A stretch of 64,000 nucleotides of DNA from contig MPML01000021.1 in assembly GCA_002238445.1 (NCBI GenBank), forward strand, positions 1-64,000, written 5' to 3'. The notes under the pieces were generated by a model. That model made no database searches. It worked only from the letters and a program-made list of their open reading frames with translations, and was not told the origin of the DNA. The stretch comes from Caldilineaceae bacterium bin5. GTDB taxonomy: Bacteria > Chloroflexota > Anaerolineae > Caldilineales > Caldilineaceae. The position numbers and the translations under genes were made by a program. The number at the start of each line of letters is the position of its first letter. Positions within the stretch are counted from its first letter, which is position 1. Shown here in pieces: positions 8,930 to 17,110 of this stretch.

Positions 8930-10399
8930 TTAACCACAATCCCAGCCATTCTTCTCAATCGCCTCGTCGGCGTACTCGAGCAGCAACTCATTGATCTGCT
9001 CTGCGGCCTTCTCCTGCGTTACGACGTCCAACTTGAAGTCGGTCCAGACGGCCGCAATCTTCTCGCGCTGTTCGGTGCCGATCTTGTCGGGATAGGTTAC
9101 CATGCCGGCCTCGCCCAACCCTTCAGTGATGGCTTTCAACGGTTCCTTCAGATCGGGATTGACGTCAACGCCCTTGATATTGGGCAGGAACGTGCCCGTC
9201 TCCGAAATCATCCGGCCTGCGTTCTGGGGAGCAGTCACGTAGCGAAGGAAGTCCACCGCCAGCGGCACAATTCCGTCCTGTTCCGTCTTGGTCGCCAGCG
9301 CCCACTGGGCCGCAGTGGCGCCACCGATCGGCGGGGCCGCTTCGCCTATCGCATACGGTGAATCAGCCTCGGTGATAGTCGGAGCGTAGAAGGTGCTCCA
9401 CTCGAAATCGACTAGTGGATCGGCCTTGAGATAGCCGAAGCGCCAACTGCCGTCTTCAAATACAGCCACGTCTTTTTGGAGGAACTTGCGGTTGAAGTCC
9501 GCACCCTCTGCCGCCCAGTCCGGCGCCAGGTAGGGAATCAACTGCTTGACCAGTCGGAACCAGTCCCCATATTCGGGGTCTGTGGCGCTGTAAAGCCCGT
9601 TCTTCATGGCACAGCCGACCTCTTCCAGCGACGCGACGCCTCCGTCAGCGTTGATTATGTCGTCCTTCTTGGCGTAAAGCATCGCGCCAACCTGTGACTC
9701 GTACCAGGCCAGCCGGGCGTTGGGAATCGTTTCTGTCCCCAGCAGCGCCTCCTGTACCTCGATCCACTCACCGTACGTGCTCGGAGCCGACAGACCATGC
9801 TCGTCGAAAACGTTCTGGTTAAAGAAGAAGAACGTCGTCACCAAGTCGATCGGAACGACATAGTGCTTGCCGTCCGGCCCGCGTTTGGCCTCGGTGGGAA
9901 TTTCGTAGAACTGGTCCAGCCAGCGCTCGCTGCCCGGGTCTCCAGCCGCTACGTAAGGGTTGGGCTGCTCGAAGAACGGATCCAGCGGAATCCACCAGTT
10001 CTTGTCAATCTCATCCTGTGTCCAGAACGAGTGCGTCCAGACGATGTGAGGAATTGTGCCGCCGGCCTGCTGCGTCACGATCCACTCGTGGGAGGCCAGA
10101 TTGTCCGGCTTCCTGATGATCTCGATAGTGGCCCCGGGATGATCCGCCATGTACTCATCTGAGATGACCTGGATCATGTTGTGGGGAAGGGGGTTATTGG
10201 GGCCCTGTTCCATACTCTCCGTAGGTGTATAGTGCTGGACCCAGATCTGCAGGTTGCCGGTCATGCCCGGCTCTCCGCTCATCTCGTCACCGGCCGAATC
10301 CTGGGCCGCAGGCGCGGGAGCCGCGCAGGCCGCAAGCGCCACACCGGCGCCGGCCATCCCCATTGACTGCAGGAAGGAACGTCTACTGAGATTTTTCAT
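8930..10399 (-). CDS. Extracellular solute-binding lipoprotein (sugar ABC transporter)
   Basis: A 489-residue family-1 type solute-binding protein. The start at 10399 follows AAGGAGAAAAGC; the open frame to 10453 is an upstream extension. The leader combines a twin-arginine motif (SRRSFLQ, residues 5-11) with a lipobox (ALAAC), giving lipid-modified Cys25, followed by an Ala/Pro linker. The mature part shows typical strands (LQIWVQHYTP, FEDGSWRFGYL, FLRYVTAPQNAGRM). It would bind a sugar outside the membrane and deliver it to the two permeases downstream. Many Trp and acidic residues fit an oligosaccharide binder, but the ligand is not determinable here. Confidence 0.95.
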   Translation of the reverse strand: MKNLSRRSFLQSMGMAGAGVALAACAAPAPAAQDSAGDEMSGEPGMTGNLQIWVQHYTPTESMEQGPNNPLPHNMIQVISDEYMADHPGATIEIIRKPDNLASHEWIVTQQAGGTIPHIVWTHSFWTQDEIDKNWWIPLDPFFEQPNPYVAAGDPGSERWLDQFYEIPTEAKRGPDGKHYVVPIDLVTTFFFFNQNVFDEHGLSAPSTYGEWIEVQEALLGTETIPNARLAWYESQVGAMLYAKKDDIINADGGVASLEEVGCAMKNGLYSATDPEYGDWFRLVKQLIPYLAPDWAAEGADFNRKFLQKDVAVFEDGSWRFGYLKADPLVDFEWSTFYAPTITEADSPYAIGEAAPPIGGATAAQWALATKTEQDGIVPLAVDFLRYVTAPQNAGRMISETGTFLPNIKGVDVNPDLKEPLKAITEGLGEAGMVTYPDKIGTEQREKIAAVWTDFKLDVVTQEKAAEQINELLLEYADEAIEKNGWDCG

Positions 10400-10488
10400 G
10401 CTTTTCTCCTTGAATTGAAGGTTAAAGATAAAAGACAGTCTTCCGTCAGACACTCGATAATGTTACCGCCCAAATACGCCGCAGAAAT

Positions 10489-10509
10489 GGTTCCAATTGA
10501 GATTGAACC
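10489..10509. promoter_or_regulatory. Candidate operator, inverted repeat upstream of the sugar ABC operon
   Basis: GGTTC (10489-10493) and GAACC (10505-10509) form an imperfect dyad about 90 bases upstream of the binding-protein start. The position suits an operator, but the arms are only 5 bp. Low confidence. Confidence 0.25.
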
Positions 10510-10578
10510 TCGACGCAATCAACGGCCAAATCACGCTTCCCCCAACAAAAGCCTCGCTCGCAACCGAATGTGGGCGGC

Positions 10579-11301
10579 TCAATCCTCCACAATGGCAACC
10601 GCCCTCACCGGCGCACCCGTCGATCCCACCCACTTCACCGGCAGCATCGAGAGTGTGAACCCGTGCGTCCGTGGGATCTGCTCCAGATTGCAGAGGTTCT
10701 CAACATGATAGTACTCATGCTCGTTCATGACGCGATGGGCCTCCCAAAACTCCTTGCGTTCAAACATCGCCCATACCGGCGGGTCGAACGTAACCGCGTC
10801 AATGCCCATCACCTTCACCCCGCGTTCGATCAACCATAATGTCGCTTCGCGGGTCATGCCGCTGTGCTCGCTCAGGTACCTTTCCTCATCGTTGTAACTA
10901 CCTGCCCCCGTCCAGATCAGCACAAGATCAAGCGGCTTAATCTCATATCCTATCTTACCTACAGCCTCTTCCATGTCGGCCACTGTGATACCGGCGCCGT
11001 TTTCCTTGTGCCGGAAATCCAGAAGCACGCCGTCACCGTAGCAATATTCGATTGGGATCCCTTCTGGGCCGGGCTTGCCGGGAACCAGGTGCTTCAGCGC
11101 GTCAATGTGCGTCCCGACGTGGTCCCCTAGTATGGTCAAATAATGTGCCGTCAGAGAGGTGACACCATGTTCCGCCGCGCCAATGCCGCTGGCAAAACCT
11201 TCCCAATCTTCATACATCAACAACGTCGGCCGGGTCACCCGCGGGAAAACCACCATATCGTTGTGTACGGGCATGCTCAAGTCAATGACTTTACGCCCCA
11301 T
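10579..11301 (-). CDS. Cyclase-family protein (kynurenine formamidase-like hydrolase)
   Basis: A 240-residue member of the cyclase family, which includes metal-dependent kynurenine formamidases and isatin hydrolases. The hallmark HVGTHIDA near residue 60 supplies His and Asp metal ligands, and HVENLCNL with the C-terminal LSMLPVKWVGSTGAPVRAV completes the conserved core. TGGAGAA precedes the ATG at 11301. It is first on the minus-strand run upstream of the sugar transporter, 179 bases away, so it may have its own promoter. It likely opens a lactone-, amide- or dione-like substrate; the true substrate is unknown. Confidence 0.88.
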   Translation of the reverse strand: MGRKVIDLSMPVHNDMVVFPRVTRPTLLMYEDWEGFASGIGAAEHGVTSLTAHYLTILGDHVGTHIDALKHLVPGKPGPEGIPIEYCYGDGVLLDFRHKENGAGITVADMEEAVGKIGYEIKPLDLVLIWTGAGSYNDEERYLSEHSGMTREATLWLIERGVKVMGIDAVTFDPPVWAMFERKEFWEAHRVMNEHEYYHVENLCNLEQIPRTHGFTLSMLPVKWVGSTGAPVRAVAIVED

Positions 11302-11866
11302 GCCGGTTCTCCAAGGTTTGCCCGCCTGCCAGCGGCGCGCGCTGAAGGCTTTATCGGGCGTTCAACCGTTCTGGCCTTATCCGAAAACTTGGCCTCACAT
11401 TGATATTGAGAAGCAGGGCCTTTCCCATCGTGCCTGTAACAATCGGAGGATCTGACGTTGTAAGTCGGCAATGACCAGGAAAGAGGTGAAGTTCGTCTTG
11501 GCGAATGTGAGCGTTTCTATGCAGTTCAAGCATCTGTAGGGGACGAGACGCAAGCATGTCAAAAGTCTCACCAATTTCTGCGCCAAGCGCTATTATATAT
11601 AGGAAGGTAATAGAGTCCAAATTGCGAGTCTCTCACCACGCTCTCCCAGGCCTTACACCTTATTGCGAACTCCCGCCCGCTATATTGGTTGGGCTTTACA
11701 ACCTGTTCCCGCAAGTCCGCAATCCTGAGATCGTCCGCGTCGGGAAAGAAGAAATAAATTCCATCTGGCCCTGTGTGGCAGGACGCGTAAATAGCCAGAT
11801 TCCATCTCGCGTCGTATACGCATTGCATCTACGAAAGCAACGGTATCAAAGATTATTTCACTGTGC
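11302..11866. other. Intergenic stretch of lower GC without a recognisable gene
   Basis: About 560 bases with visibly lower GC than the flanks. Two small minus-strand frames (11351-11620 and 11568-11828) lack ribosome sites and recognisable motifs. The second reads fairly protein-like (PDGIYFFFPDADD) and could be the tail of a decayed gene. Nothing can be assigned. Confidence 0.4.
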
Positions 11867-12152
11867 GTAACTACTCAGCCGCAACTGAATCGCAACCCTG
11901 AACGAGAGGAGAAAAGGTGTTCTTTCTCCCCACATTGTTGTATTTTGGGCGGTCGGCCGCAAGCGGCCTCCCTTGTGCAGGGGCTGCGCCCCCGCAACGC
12001 CCCCCTCCAAAACCATGCCTCACCGACCGTGTGCCTTCTTCGCAACGTGTCGGCTGGCGAGCATGGCGGCGGCTGTACACCAGTTGCGTATCCAAGAGCC
12101 TGAATGGTTCCAAGGATGACTGGCTGGTCAACTGCTGTGGCTAAGTTGTTAC
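11867..12152 (+). mobile_element. MITE copy A (IS66-like ends), full length
   Basis: A 286-base element whose ends are inverted repeats (left GTAACTACTCAGCC, right end reading GTAACAACTTAGCC on the opposite strand). Flanks are CACTGTGC (11859-11866) and CACTGAGC (12153-12160), an 8-bp target duplication with one change. The interior carries a hairpin GGCCGC-AA-GCGGCC and a GC-rich core shared with copies at 34.5, 46.1 and 59.4 kb. No transposase is encoded. IS66-family insertion sequences have GTAA-type ends and 8-bp duplications, so a non-autonomous IS66 derivative is inferred. It ends 32 bases before mazE. Confidence 0.85.
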
Positions 12153-12184
12153 CACTGAGCAATTAACTCTGGAGAATAGGAAAT

Positions 12185-12424
12185 ATGGAATCTCGCGTGC
12201 AGAAATGGGGCAACAGTTTGGCCCTGCGCATCCCTAAGCCTTTTGCAACCCAGCTTGGACTCGAAGCTAATTCAGCGGTCAGACTATCGCTGCGCGATGA
12301 TGAGTTAGTCATTGCGCCAGTGAAGCCACTCTCCCTGAACTTGGATGATCTCCTTGCCCAGGTGACCGAGCATAATTTGCACGCCGAAGTGGACTCCGGC
12401 CCTGCGGTGGGCCGCGAAGGATGA
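12185..12424 (+). CDS. mazE: MazE-like antitoxin (AbrB/SpoVT fold)
   Basis: A 79-residue antitoxin. The N-terminus VQKWGNSLALRIPKPFATQL is the conserved swapped-hairpin DNA-binding domain of MazE/AbrB proteins; the acidic C-terminal tail would neutralise the toxin. The ATG at 12185 follows GGAGAATAGGAAAT. The stop overlaps the start of mazF in an ATGA, the usual translationally coupled module. MazE with MazF normally represses its own promoter; here the promoter region has been invaded by MITE copy A. Confidence 0.92.
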   Translation: MESRVQKWGNSLALRIPKPFATQLGLEANSAVRLSLRDDELVIAPVKPLSLNLDDLLAQVTEHNLHAEVDSGPAVGREG

Positions 12425-12771
12425 CGGCAAAGCCCGATTACGTGCCACAGCGCGGCGATGCAATTTGGATCGATTTTGCCCTTCAGACGGTGCATGAACA
12501 GACGGGGCCTCGCCCCGCCGTTATACTCTCACCGGAATCCTATAACGGCAAAGCACGACTGGATATTCTCTGTCCGAGTACCAATCAGGTCAATGGGTAT
12601 CCCTTTGAAACCGCAATCTCTACAGGGGTGGGCGTGACAGGAGTGATTCTCGCAGATCAGGTCATGAGCATGGACTCGAAAGCGAGAAATGCAACCTTGA
12701 TTTCTGCTCAGCCAGTGGATCTGCTTGATGCAGTTCTGGAGCGAGTCGGGACACTTCTGGCAAGAGAGTAA
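12421..12771 (+). CDS. mazF: MazF-like endoribonuclease toxin
   Basis: A 116-residue toxin of the MazF/PemK family, which cleaves mRNA at short sequences. Typical features are the N-terminal PQRGDAIWIDF strand, the GPRPAVILSP motif with the conserved Arg, the CPSTNQ segment and VMSMDSKARN, which carries a second catalytic region. Length is normal and no frame damage is visible. It overlaps mazE by four bases and converges on the HEAT-repeat gene, 50 bases away. Confidence 0.93.
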   Translation: MTAKPDYVPQRGDAIWIDFALQTVHEQTGPRPAVILSPESYNGKARLDILCPSTNQVNGYPFETAISTGVGVTGVILADQVMSMDSKARNATLISAQPVDLLDAVLERVGTLLARE

Positions 12772-12821
12772 GGCTGGTAAATGCGCCGCCGCGTCCCAAT
12801 GTCGGCGGAAAGTTATGACAA

Positions 12822-13370
12822 CTATCCATCGCACCGCTGGCAAATCTGGGCGAAACGCGTAGAACCGCCGCTACCGCTGAGTTCCGTCTCGTATTCGGTA
12901 CGCACTCTGCAACTCTTCCCGCCGCAAAAGTCGCACCGGCCCAACGCCTGGAAAGGCGTGTAGGCCCCCCGCAGCGCATCCTGCCGGTTGCGCTCCGACA
13001 GCGCCGGCGCCGCAAACCGCTCCACCCAGCGCCGCACCTGGCTATCCGTTTCGTTGGCAACCGCCCGCTCGAAGACTGGCAGGAGTGCCGGGTCGTTCGG
13101 GCAGCCGCCGTCCTCCAACGTATGCCACGCCGCCCGCCGCACCCGCACATTCGCATCCTGCATCAGCCGGTATAGCGCCTCCCATGCAGCTTCAACCCGC
13201 CTGCGTACGTGGCAGGGACACAGATTTTCCGCGGCATGAAGTCGTTCGTCCGCGTCCGTACTGGCCGCCATCTCGATCAGGAGGTCGATCGTCTCTCCCC
13301 GCACCCGGTGTTCGCCGCCTCTGAACGCCGCCTTCTGATGCCGGTTCAGCCCCTTCCGTCTGCGCGCCAT
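12822..13370 (-). CDS. HEAT-repeat protein with C-terminal zinc-ribbon-like Cys pairs
   Basis: A 182-residue protein. Residues about 25-115 form two or three HEAT-like helical hairpins (ERLHAAENLCPCHVRRRVEA, NVRVRRAAWHTLEDGG). The C-terminus carries CDFCGGKSC and, after a 24-residue loop, CQRC, an arrangement suited to one zinc ion. It starts three bases after the stop of the LOG gene, so the two are likely translated from one message. A scaffold or nucleic-acid-associated role is possible but not shown. No specific name is recognised. Confidence 0.75.
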   Translation of the reverse strand: MARRRKGLNRHQKAAFRGGEHRVRGETIDLLIEMAASTDADERLHAAENLCPCHVRRRVEAAWEALYRLMQDANVRVRRAAWHTLEDGGCPNDPALLPVFERAVANETDSQVRRWVERFAAPALSERNRQDALRGAYTPFQALGRCDFCGGKSCRVRTEYETELSGSGGSTRFAQICQRCDG

Positions 13371-13373
13371 CTT

Positions 13374-14129
13374 TCATCTCACTTTCAGGGCCAGCCGCGT
13401 GGCCGCACGCGCGGCCGCTGCCGACTTCTCGCACCAGCTGGCCTGCCTCGACAGGCCCTGCAAGATCAACTCGTGGACCTCCTGCGGCGAATCCGCCAGC
13501 CGCATCAGTTCGATGTCAGGGGAGGAAATATTCCCCGCCGCCAACATCGTGCCGCGCAGCCAGTCCAGCAGTCCGCCCCAATAGTCCGAGTTATAGAGGA
13601 CAACCGGAAACTGCCTGATCTTGCCTGTCTGAATCAGCGTCAACGCCTCAAACAGCTCGTCCAACGTACCAAACCCGCCGGGAAAGATGACAAATCCCTG
13701 CGAGTACTTGACGAAATTCAACTTGCGCACAAAGAAGTAGCGGAACTCGATGCCCACGTCGACGTATTCGTTCAACCCCTGTTCGAAAGGAAGCTCGATG
13801 CCCAGGCCGACTGATGTGCCGTTCTCCTGCTGCGCGCCGCGATTGCCTGCCTCCATGATGCCCGGCCCACCGCCAGTTATGACTGACAGCCCGGAATCCA
13901 CCAACAGGCGCGCCGTCTCGACAGCCGCCATGTAGTTGGGATCGTCCCCCTCCGTACGCGCCGACCCGAAGATCGAGATCGCCGCGCCCAGCCCTGCCAG
14001 CGTGTCGAAGCCCTCGACAAATTCTCCCATAATTCGAAACACCCGCCACGGGTCGCTGTCAGTAAACTCCTCGCCCTCCCCGGTCGGCGAGTCGAGGATA
14101 CATTCGTCTTGTGTCTTTACCTTCCGCAT
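13374..14129 (-). CDS. LOG family protein (Rossmann-fold nucleoside-monophosphate phosphoribohydrolase)
   Basis: A 251-residue TIGR00730-type protein. The start at 14129 (MRKVKTQDE) follows GGGAGAGAATTT; the open frame reaches 14234 but adds unrelated residues. Diagnostic motifs are GSARTEGDDPNY, GGGPGIMEAGNRGA and PGGFGTLDELFEA, the last two building the nucleotide-binding and catalytic site. Family members release free base from nucleoside 5'-monophosphates (cytokinin activation in plants) and many are misnamed lysine decarboxylases. It lies 101 bases downstream of the sulfatase gene. Confidence 0.9.
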   Translation of the reverse strand: MRKVKTQDECILDSPTGEGEEFTDSDPWRVFRIMGEFVEGFDTLAGLGAAISIFGSARTEGDDPNYMAAVETARLLVDSGLSVITGGGPGIMEAGNRGAQQENGTSVGLGIELPFEQGLNEYVDVGIEFRYFFVRKLNFVKYSQGFVIFPGGFGTLDELFEALTLIQTGKIRQFPVVLYNSDYWGGLLDWLRGTMLAAGNISSPDIELMRLADSPQEVHELILQGLSRQASWCEKSAAAARAATRLALKVR

Positions 14130-14230
14130 GAAATTCTCTCCCGATCGCGGCCCGGCGCCGGCAGATCCCTTTCCTCGTCCGGGCGCAAGATGCGCACAAT
14201 GGCCGTGCCGAACCAGGTCATCAGTTTTCC

Positions 14231-15598
14231 TCAATACCCCGCATTCACATACCCTTCCTGCGCGCCGGGCCCGAAACCCAACTCGAACCGCCTCTGCCGG
14301 AACTTGGTCAGCACCTCGGCATACCGGCTCTCGTCGATGAAATTCTGCCGCTCCGACGGGTCCCGTTCCAGATCAAACAGCACCTCCGGCATCTCTTCGC
14401 CGTAGTATTGATACTTAAGGTCATCCCATTTGATCATCAGATTGCGCGCCCCAAACTGACTGACGCTCTCGTTGCGCCAGTCTCCCCCATCGCCGCGCAA
14501 AAGCGGCGCCAAACTGCGGCTGTCCAGCCCCTCCGGTATTGGGATCTCGCACAGATCGCACAGCGTGGCGAACAGATCGCACAGGTTGACGTTTTCCTCA
14601 ACCACCCTGCCCCCGCCAAATGACTTGGGCCAGCGGATGATCAGCGGCACGCGCGCGCTCGCCTCAAAAAACTTCTGCTTTTCCCAGATACCGTGCTCAC
14701 CCAGCATCTCACCATGGTCGCTCGTGTACACGATGATCCAGTCGTCAAGATCCTGGCCCGCGTGTTCCAACGCGCGCAACAGCGAGCCGTACATCTCGTC
14801 CATCCTCTCGATCATGCCGTAGTAGCCGGCCACGGCCCGACGCAACTCCCGCGGCGAGGCATCAACGCCCGGCCGCACCTGCTTCTGCCCCAGAAAAGGA
14901 TGGTCGAACACCTGCTCATCCAGAAACGGCTCCACCCGGTTCAAATAGTATGTGAACTTCTCCTCACTCGTGAAGTACGGGTAGTGCGGTTGATTCAGGC
15001 TCAGTTTCAGCAGAAGAGGCCGGTCCGGCTGCTGCCGGTCGTAGTACGGGTCGGTGAAGTACTGCTCAATGCAGTCGAGCGCGCCCGTCAACGCGTACTC
15101 GTCCTGGATGATGTGGGGCGAGTGGCCCACGCCCGCCCGCAGCACCTCCTTCGTGTCGCTCCATTTCACCGAAGACAGCCCTCTCGTGTGACGCGCAAAC
15201 GAGTCCTCGTCCCGGTCGGCGACAAAATGCGGGCCCACCTGCATCGCCGACCCGATGCGCTGGCTCCAACCCTGCATCTGGTCCGTCCCCGTGTGATGCA
15301 GCTTGCCTGCCGCGACCGTGTGATACGCGTACTGGCTGAAACGACGGGCAAATGTCATGTGGCCCACAGGCAGGTCCTGGGCAAATATTTCGCAGCCGCA
15401 TGTGCGCGGAAACTGACCCGACATCATCGCCTGGCGGCCCGGTATACAGATCGGCGAAGCTGCATAAGCGTTTCTGAACACGACGCCCGTCTCCGCCAGA
15501 CCGTCCAGCGTGGGCGTGCGCACGACCTGATCGCCCTCGTAGCCGGTGATATCGGCGCGATGCTCGTCGCTCATCAGAAAGAGAATATTGGGTGGCAT
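14231..15598 (-). CDS. Type I sulfatase (formylglycine-dependent)
   Basis: A 455-residue sulfatase with the alkaline-phosphatase fold. The start at 15598 (MPPNILFLMSDEHR) follows GAGGAGTAATCGAT. The modification motif CIPGR (Cys51, C-x-P-x-R) would be converted to formylglycine. Other conserved parts are the N-terminal SDEHRAD metal ligands, GKLHH, VYTSDHGEMLGEHG with Asp/His ligands, and the C-terminal DLERDPSERQN. No signal peptide is seen, so a cytoplasmic location is likely. It would remove sulfate esters from an imported small carbohydrate or choline-type compound. An anaerobic or FGE-type maturase must be encoded elsewhere. Confidence 0.93.
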   Translation of the reverse strand: MPPNILFLMSDEHRADITGYEGDQVVRTPTLDGLAETGVVFRNAYAASPICIPGRQAMMSGQFPRTCGCEIFAQDLPVGHMTFARRFSQYAYHTVAAGKLHHTGTDQMQGWSQRIGSAMQVGPHFVADRDEDSFARHTRGLSSVKWSDTKEVLRAGVGHSPHIIQDEYALTGALDCIEQYFTDPYYDRQQPDRPLLLKLSLNQPHYPYFTSEEKFTYYLNRVEPFLDEQVFDHPFLGQKQVRPGVDASPRELRRAVAGYYGMIERMDEMYGSLLRALEHAGQDLDDWIIVYTSDHGEMLGEHGIWEKQKFFEASARVPLIIRWPKSFGGGRVVEENVNLCDLFATLCDLCEIPIPEGLDSRSLAPLLRGDGGDWRNESVSQFGARNLMIKWDDLKYQYYGEEMPEVLFDLERDPSERQNFIDESRYAEVLTKFRQRRFELGFGPGAQEGYVNAGY

Positions 15599-15631
15599 AT
15601 CGATTACTCCTCGAATGACAGGGTGAATGGA

Positions 15632-15690
15632 GGGGGACAGAACGACCCAAACTCCGCTCTTTCGAAGAGCTGAAAGAGGTATTGTCCCCT
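15632..15690 (-). repeat. Nested inverted repeats between Uma2 and sulfatase genes
   Basis: GGGGACA (within 15632-15639) pairs with TGTCCCC (15683-15689). Inside lies GCTCTT-TCG-AAGAGC (15656-15670). No T-run is present. It could be a weak processing or attenuation hairpin upstream of the sulfatase gene; function unknown. Confidence 0.35.
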
Positions 15691-15853
15691 CTTTGTGCAA
15701 CTATATTTCGGAAATGGATCCCTCTGCAGCGCCAACGCAAAAGATCGTCAAGTTCTGGAGTTGGCAACCTGAACATGCGCCGCCAGGCTCCTACCGAGCC
15801 GACAAAGAAAAATAGTCATCACTGGGTCAGGGATTTTCTGCTTCGAGATGCGT

Positions 15854-16819
15854 TCAGGAACTGCGTCGGCGCAGGCGAGCCAATTCCGCCTCCAATTCCT
15901 GCACCCGTGTCTCTGACTGCTGGCGAGCCGCATTTTCGGCATCGGCGCGCTGCGCTTCGGCATCGGCGCGCTGCGCTTCTTTCTCGATCTGTGTCTTTGC
16001 CTCTTCGACATTGTTGACGGCGACCTTCAGGTCTGGTATGACATACTCGGCATACACATCGTCAAGAGCCAACTTTGCCAGCCCCGGCAACCTCCACAGA
16101 TCCCCAATCCGAAACTGAAAACCGGGCAGCACTTCCGAGTGGATCAATTCCTCTGCGTCGGGCTGGATCTCCTCGTATCGTGCCTGAGGCGTCAAACGGT
16201 AAAAGTGCATGTGCTCGCCGCTTGGATCGAGTATGGTATATTCCTTTACCCCGGCCAGCGCGTAATCTCTCGTCTTCTCCTCCGTGTCCCGACGCACCTC
16301 TATCGGTGTGGAGTCGGAAAGAAACTCGACGACGGCGTCGCAAACGCCTGCAAAGGAGCGCTGGTCAATTCGTCCCCAAGAAACAGGGTTGCTATTCAGA
16401 ATAATGCCAATGTCCGGTTTGCGAACTGCTCTACGCGTCCCGGACGGCTCCTGAGAGTCTGCCATTGTCATGAAAAAGCCGGTCTCCATATTGATCAGTT
16501 CGGCGACCTCGTGTGTTTCCAGGTAGCGGCGCAAAAGGTCGAGAAACCAGTTTCCAAGATCAAGTTGAGGCTTGTTTGCCAAAGGCTTTGCCTCCAATAT
16601 GCCGTTGTTCCATTCATAACTGACATCAATGTCAGGGTAGGGGTTCTCGTACCACTTGGCCCAGTACTCTTCCAAAGTGACATAACGCCCGTCATCTGGC
16701 GCCCAGGGATTCACCTGCGTGTCGGGTGGCGCAGCAGCATCGGATGTGGTAGACCCGTTCAATTGGGATGAATCTTTCTGCGACTGAGGAACGTCTGACG
16801 CCAGCCTTGCGGGTTCCAT
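15854..16819 (-). CDS. Uma2-family (DUF820) endonuclease-like protein with coiled-coil tail
   Basis: A 321-residue protein. The start at 16819 (MEPARLAS) follows AGGAGGGAAC, ruling out the longer frame to 16897. The PD-(D/E)xK nuclease-like core shows KPDIGIIL, VVEFLS, the Lys in TEEKTRDYA, and GVKEYTILDP, as in Uma2 proteins. The last 60 residues are a charged coiled coil containing an in-frame 21-base duplication (15937-15978) that encodes AQRADAE twice. Uma2 genes are common in Chloroflexota and cyanobacteria and their role is unclear. Stands alone here. Confidence 0.88.
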   Translation of the reverse strand: MEPARLASDVPQSQKDSSQLNGSTTSDAAAPPDTQVNPWAPDDGRYVTLEEYWAKWYENPYPDIDVSYEWNNGILEAKPLANKPQLDLGNWFLDLLRRYLETHEVAELINMETGFFMTMADSQEPSGTRRAVRKPDIGIILNSNPVSWGRIDQRSFAGVCDAVVEFLSDSTPIEVRRDTEEKTRDYALAGVKEYTILDPSGEHMHFYRLTPQARYEEIQPDAEELIHSEVLPGFQFRIGDLWRLPGLAKLALDDVYAEYVIPDLKVAVNNVEEAKTQIEKEAQRADAEAQRADAENAARQQSETRVQELEAELARLRRRSS

Positions 16820-17032
16820 GTTCCCTCCTCTGGCAACGCAAACTCTCGCCCGCGCATAATACAACTGTTCTGTAGCCATTCTATCACGAGTCCCCAACCA
16901 CTCCCAACGACCTGCCCGGAGCGCAAAGTCGTCAACCTTGCAATGAGATCACACTGCTGGTACGATCACGCCTATACCTCTAGCCCTGTACCCAGAATTT
17001 CGTCAAAAGTTCGTGAACAATTGCGCTACCTG

Positions 17033-17073
17033 TCTGCCCGCAACTGAAAAAGCCGGATACTCTTGCGGGCAGA
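17033..17073 (+). repeat. Long inverted repeat in the leader of the PL26-like gene
   Basis: TCTGCCCGCAA (17033-17043) and TTGCGGGCAGA (17063-17073) are perfectly complementary over 11 bp with a 19-base loop, and a G-T and a T-A pair extend it outward. It lies 37 bases before the GTG start at 17111. It could be an operator or a leader hairpin. Confidence 0.6.
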
Positions 17074-17110
17074 TAGCTGCCTGAGCGCGCATACAAGGAG
17101 AACAAGCAAC

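Noticed and set aside
11871-12131. An 86-codon frame on the minus strand of MITE copy A, repeated in copy D and fused to a longer frame in copy B
   Set aside because: It lies wholly inside the repeat, spans its inverted ends and hairpin, has no ribosome site, and is damaged in copy C. Similarity follows DNA identity, not codon conservation.
12786-12808. CCGCCG/CGGCGG dyad between mazF and the HEAT gene as a terminator
   Set aside because: Only six GC pairs with an 11-base loop and no T-run; such matches are expected by chance in this composition.
15937-15978. Two adjacent 21-base repeats, CRISPR-like at first sight
   Set aside because: They are contiguous without spacers, in frame within the Uma2 gene, and encode a coiled-coil heptad-like unit.
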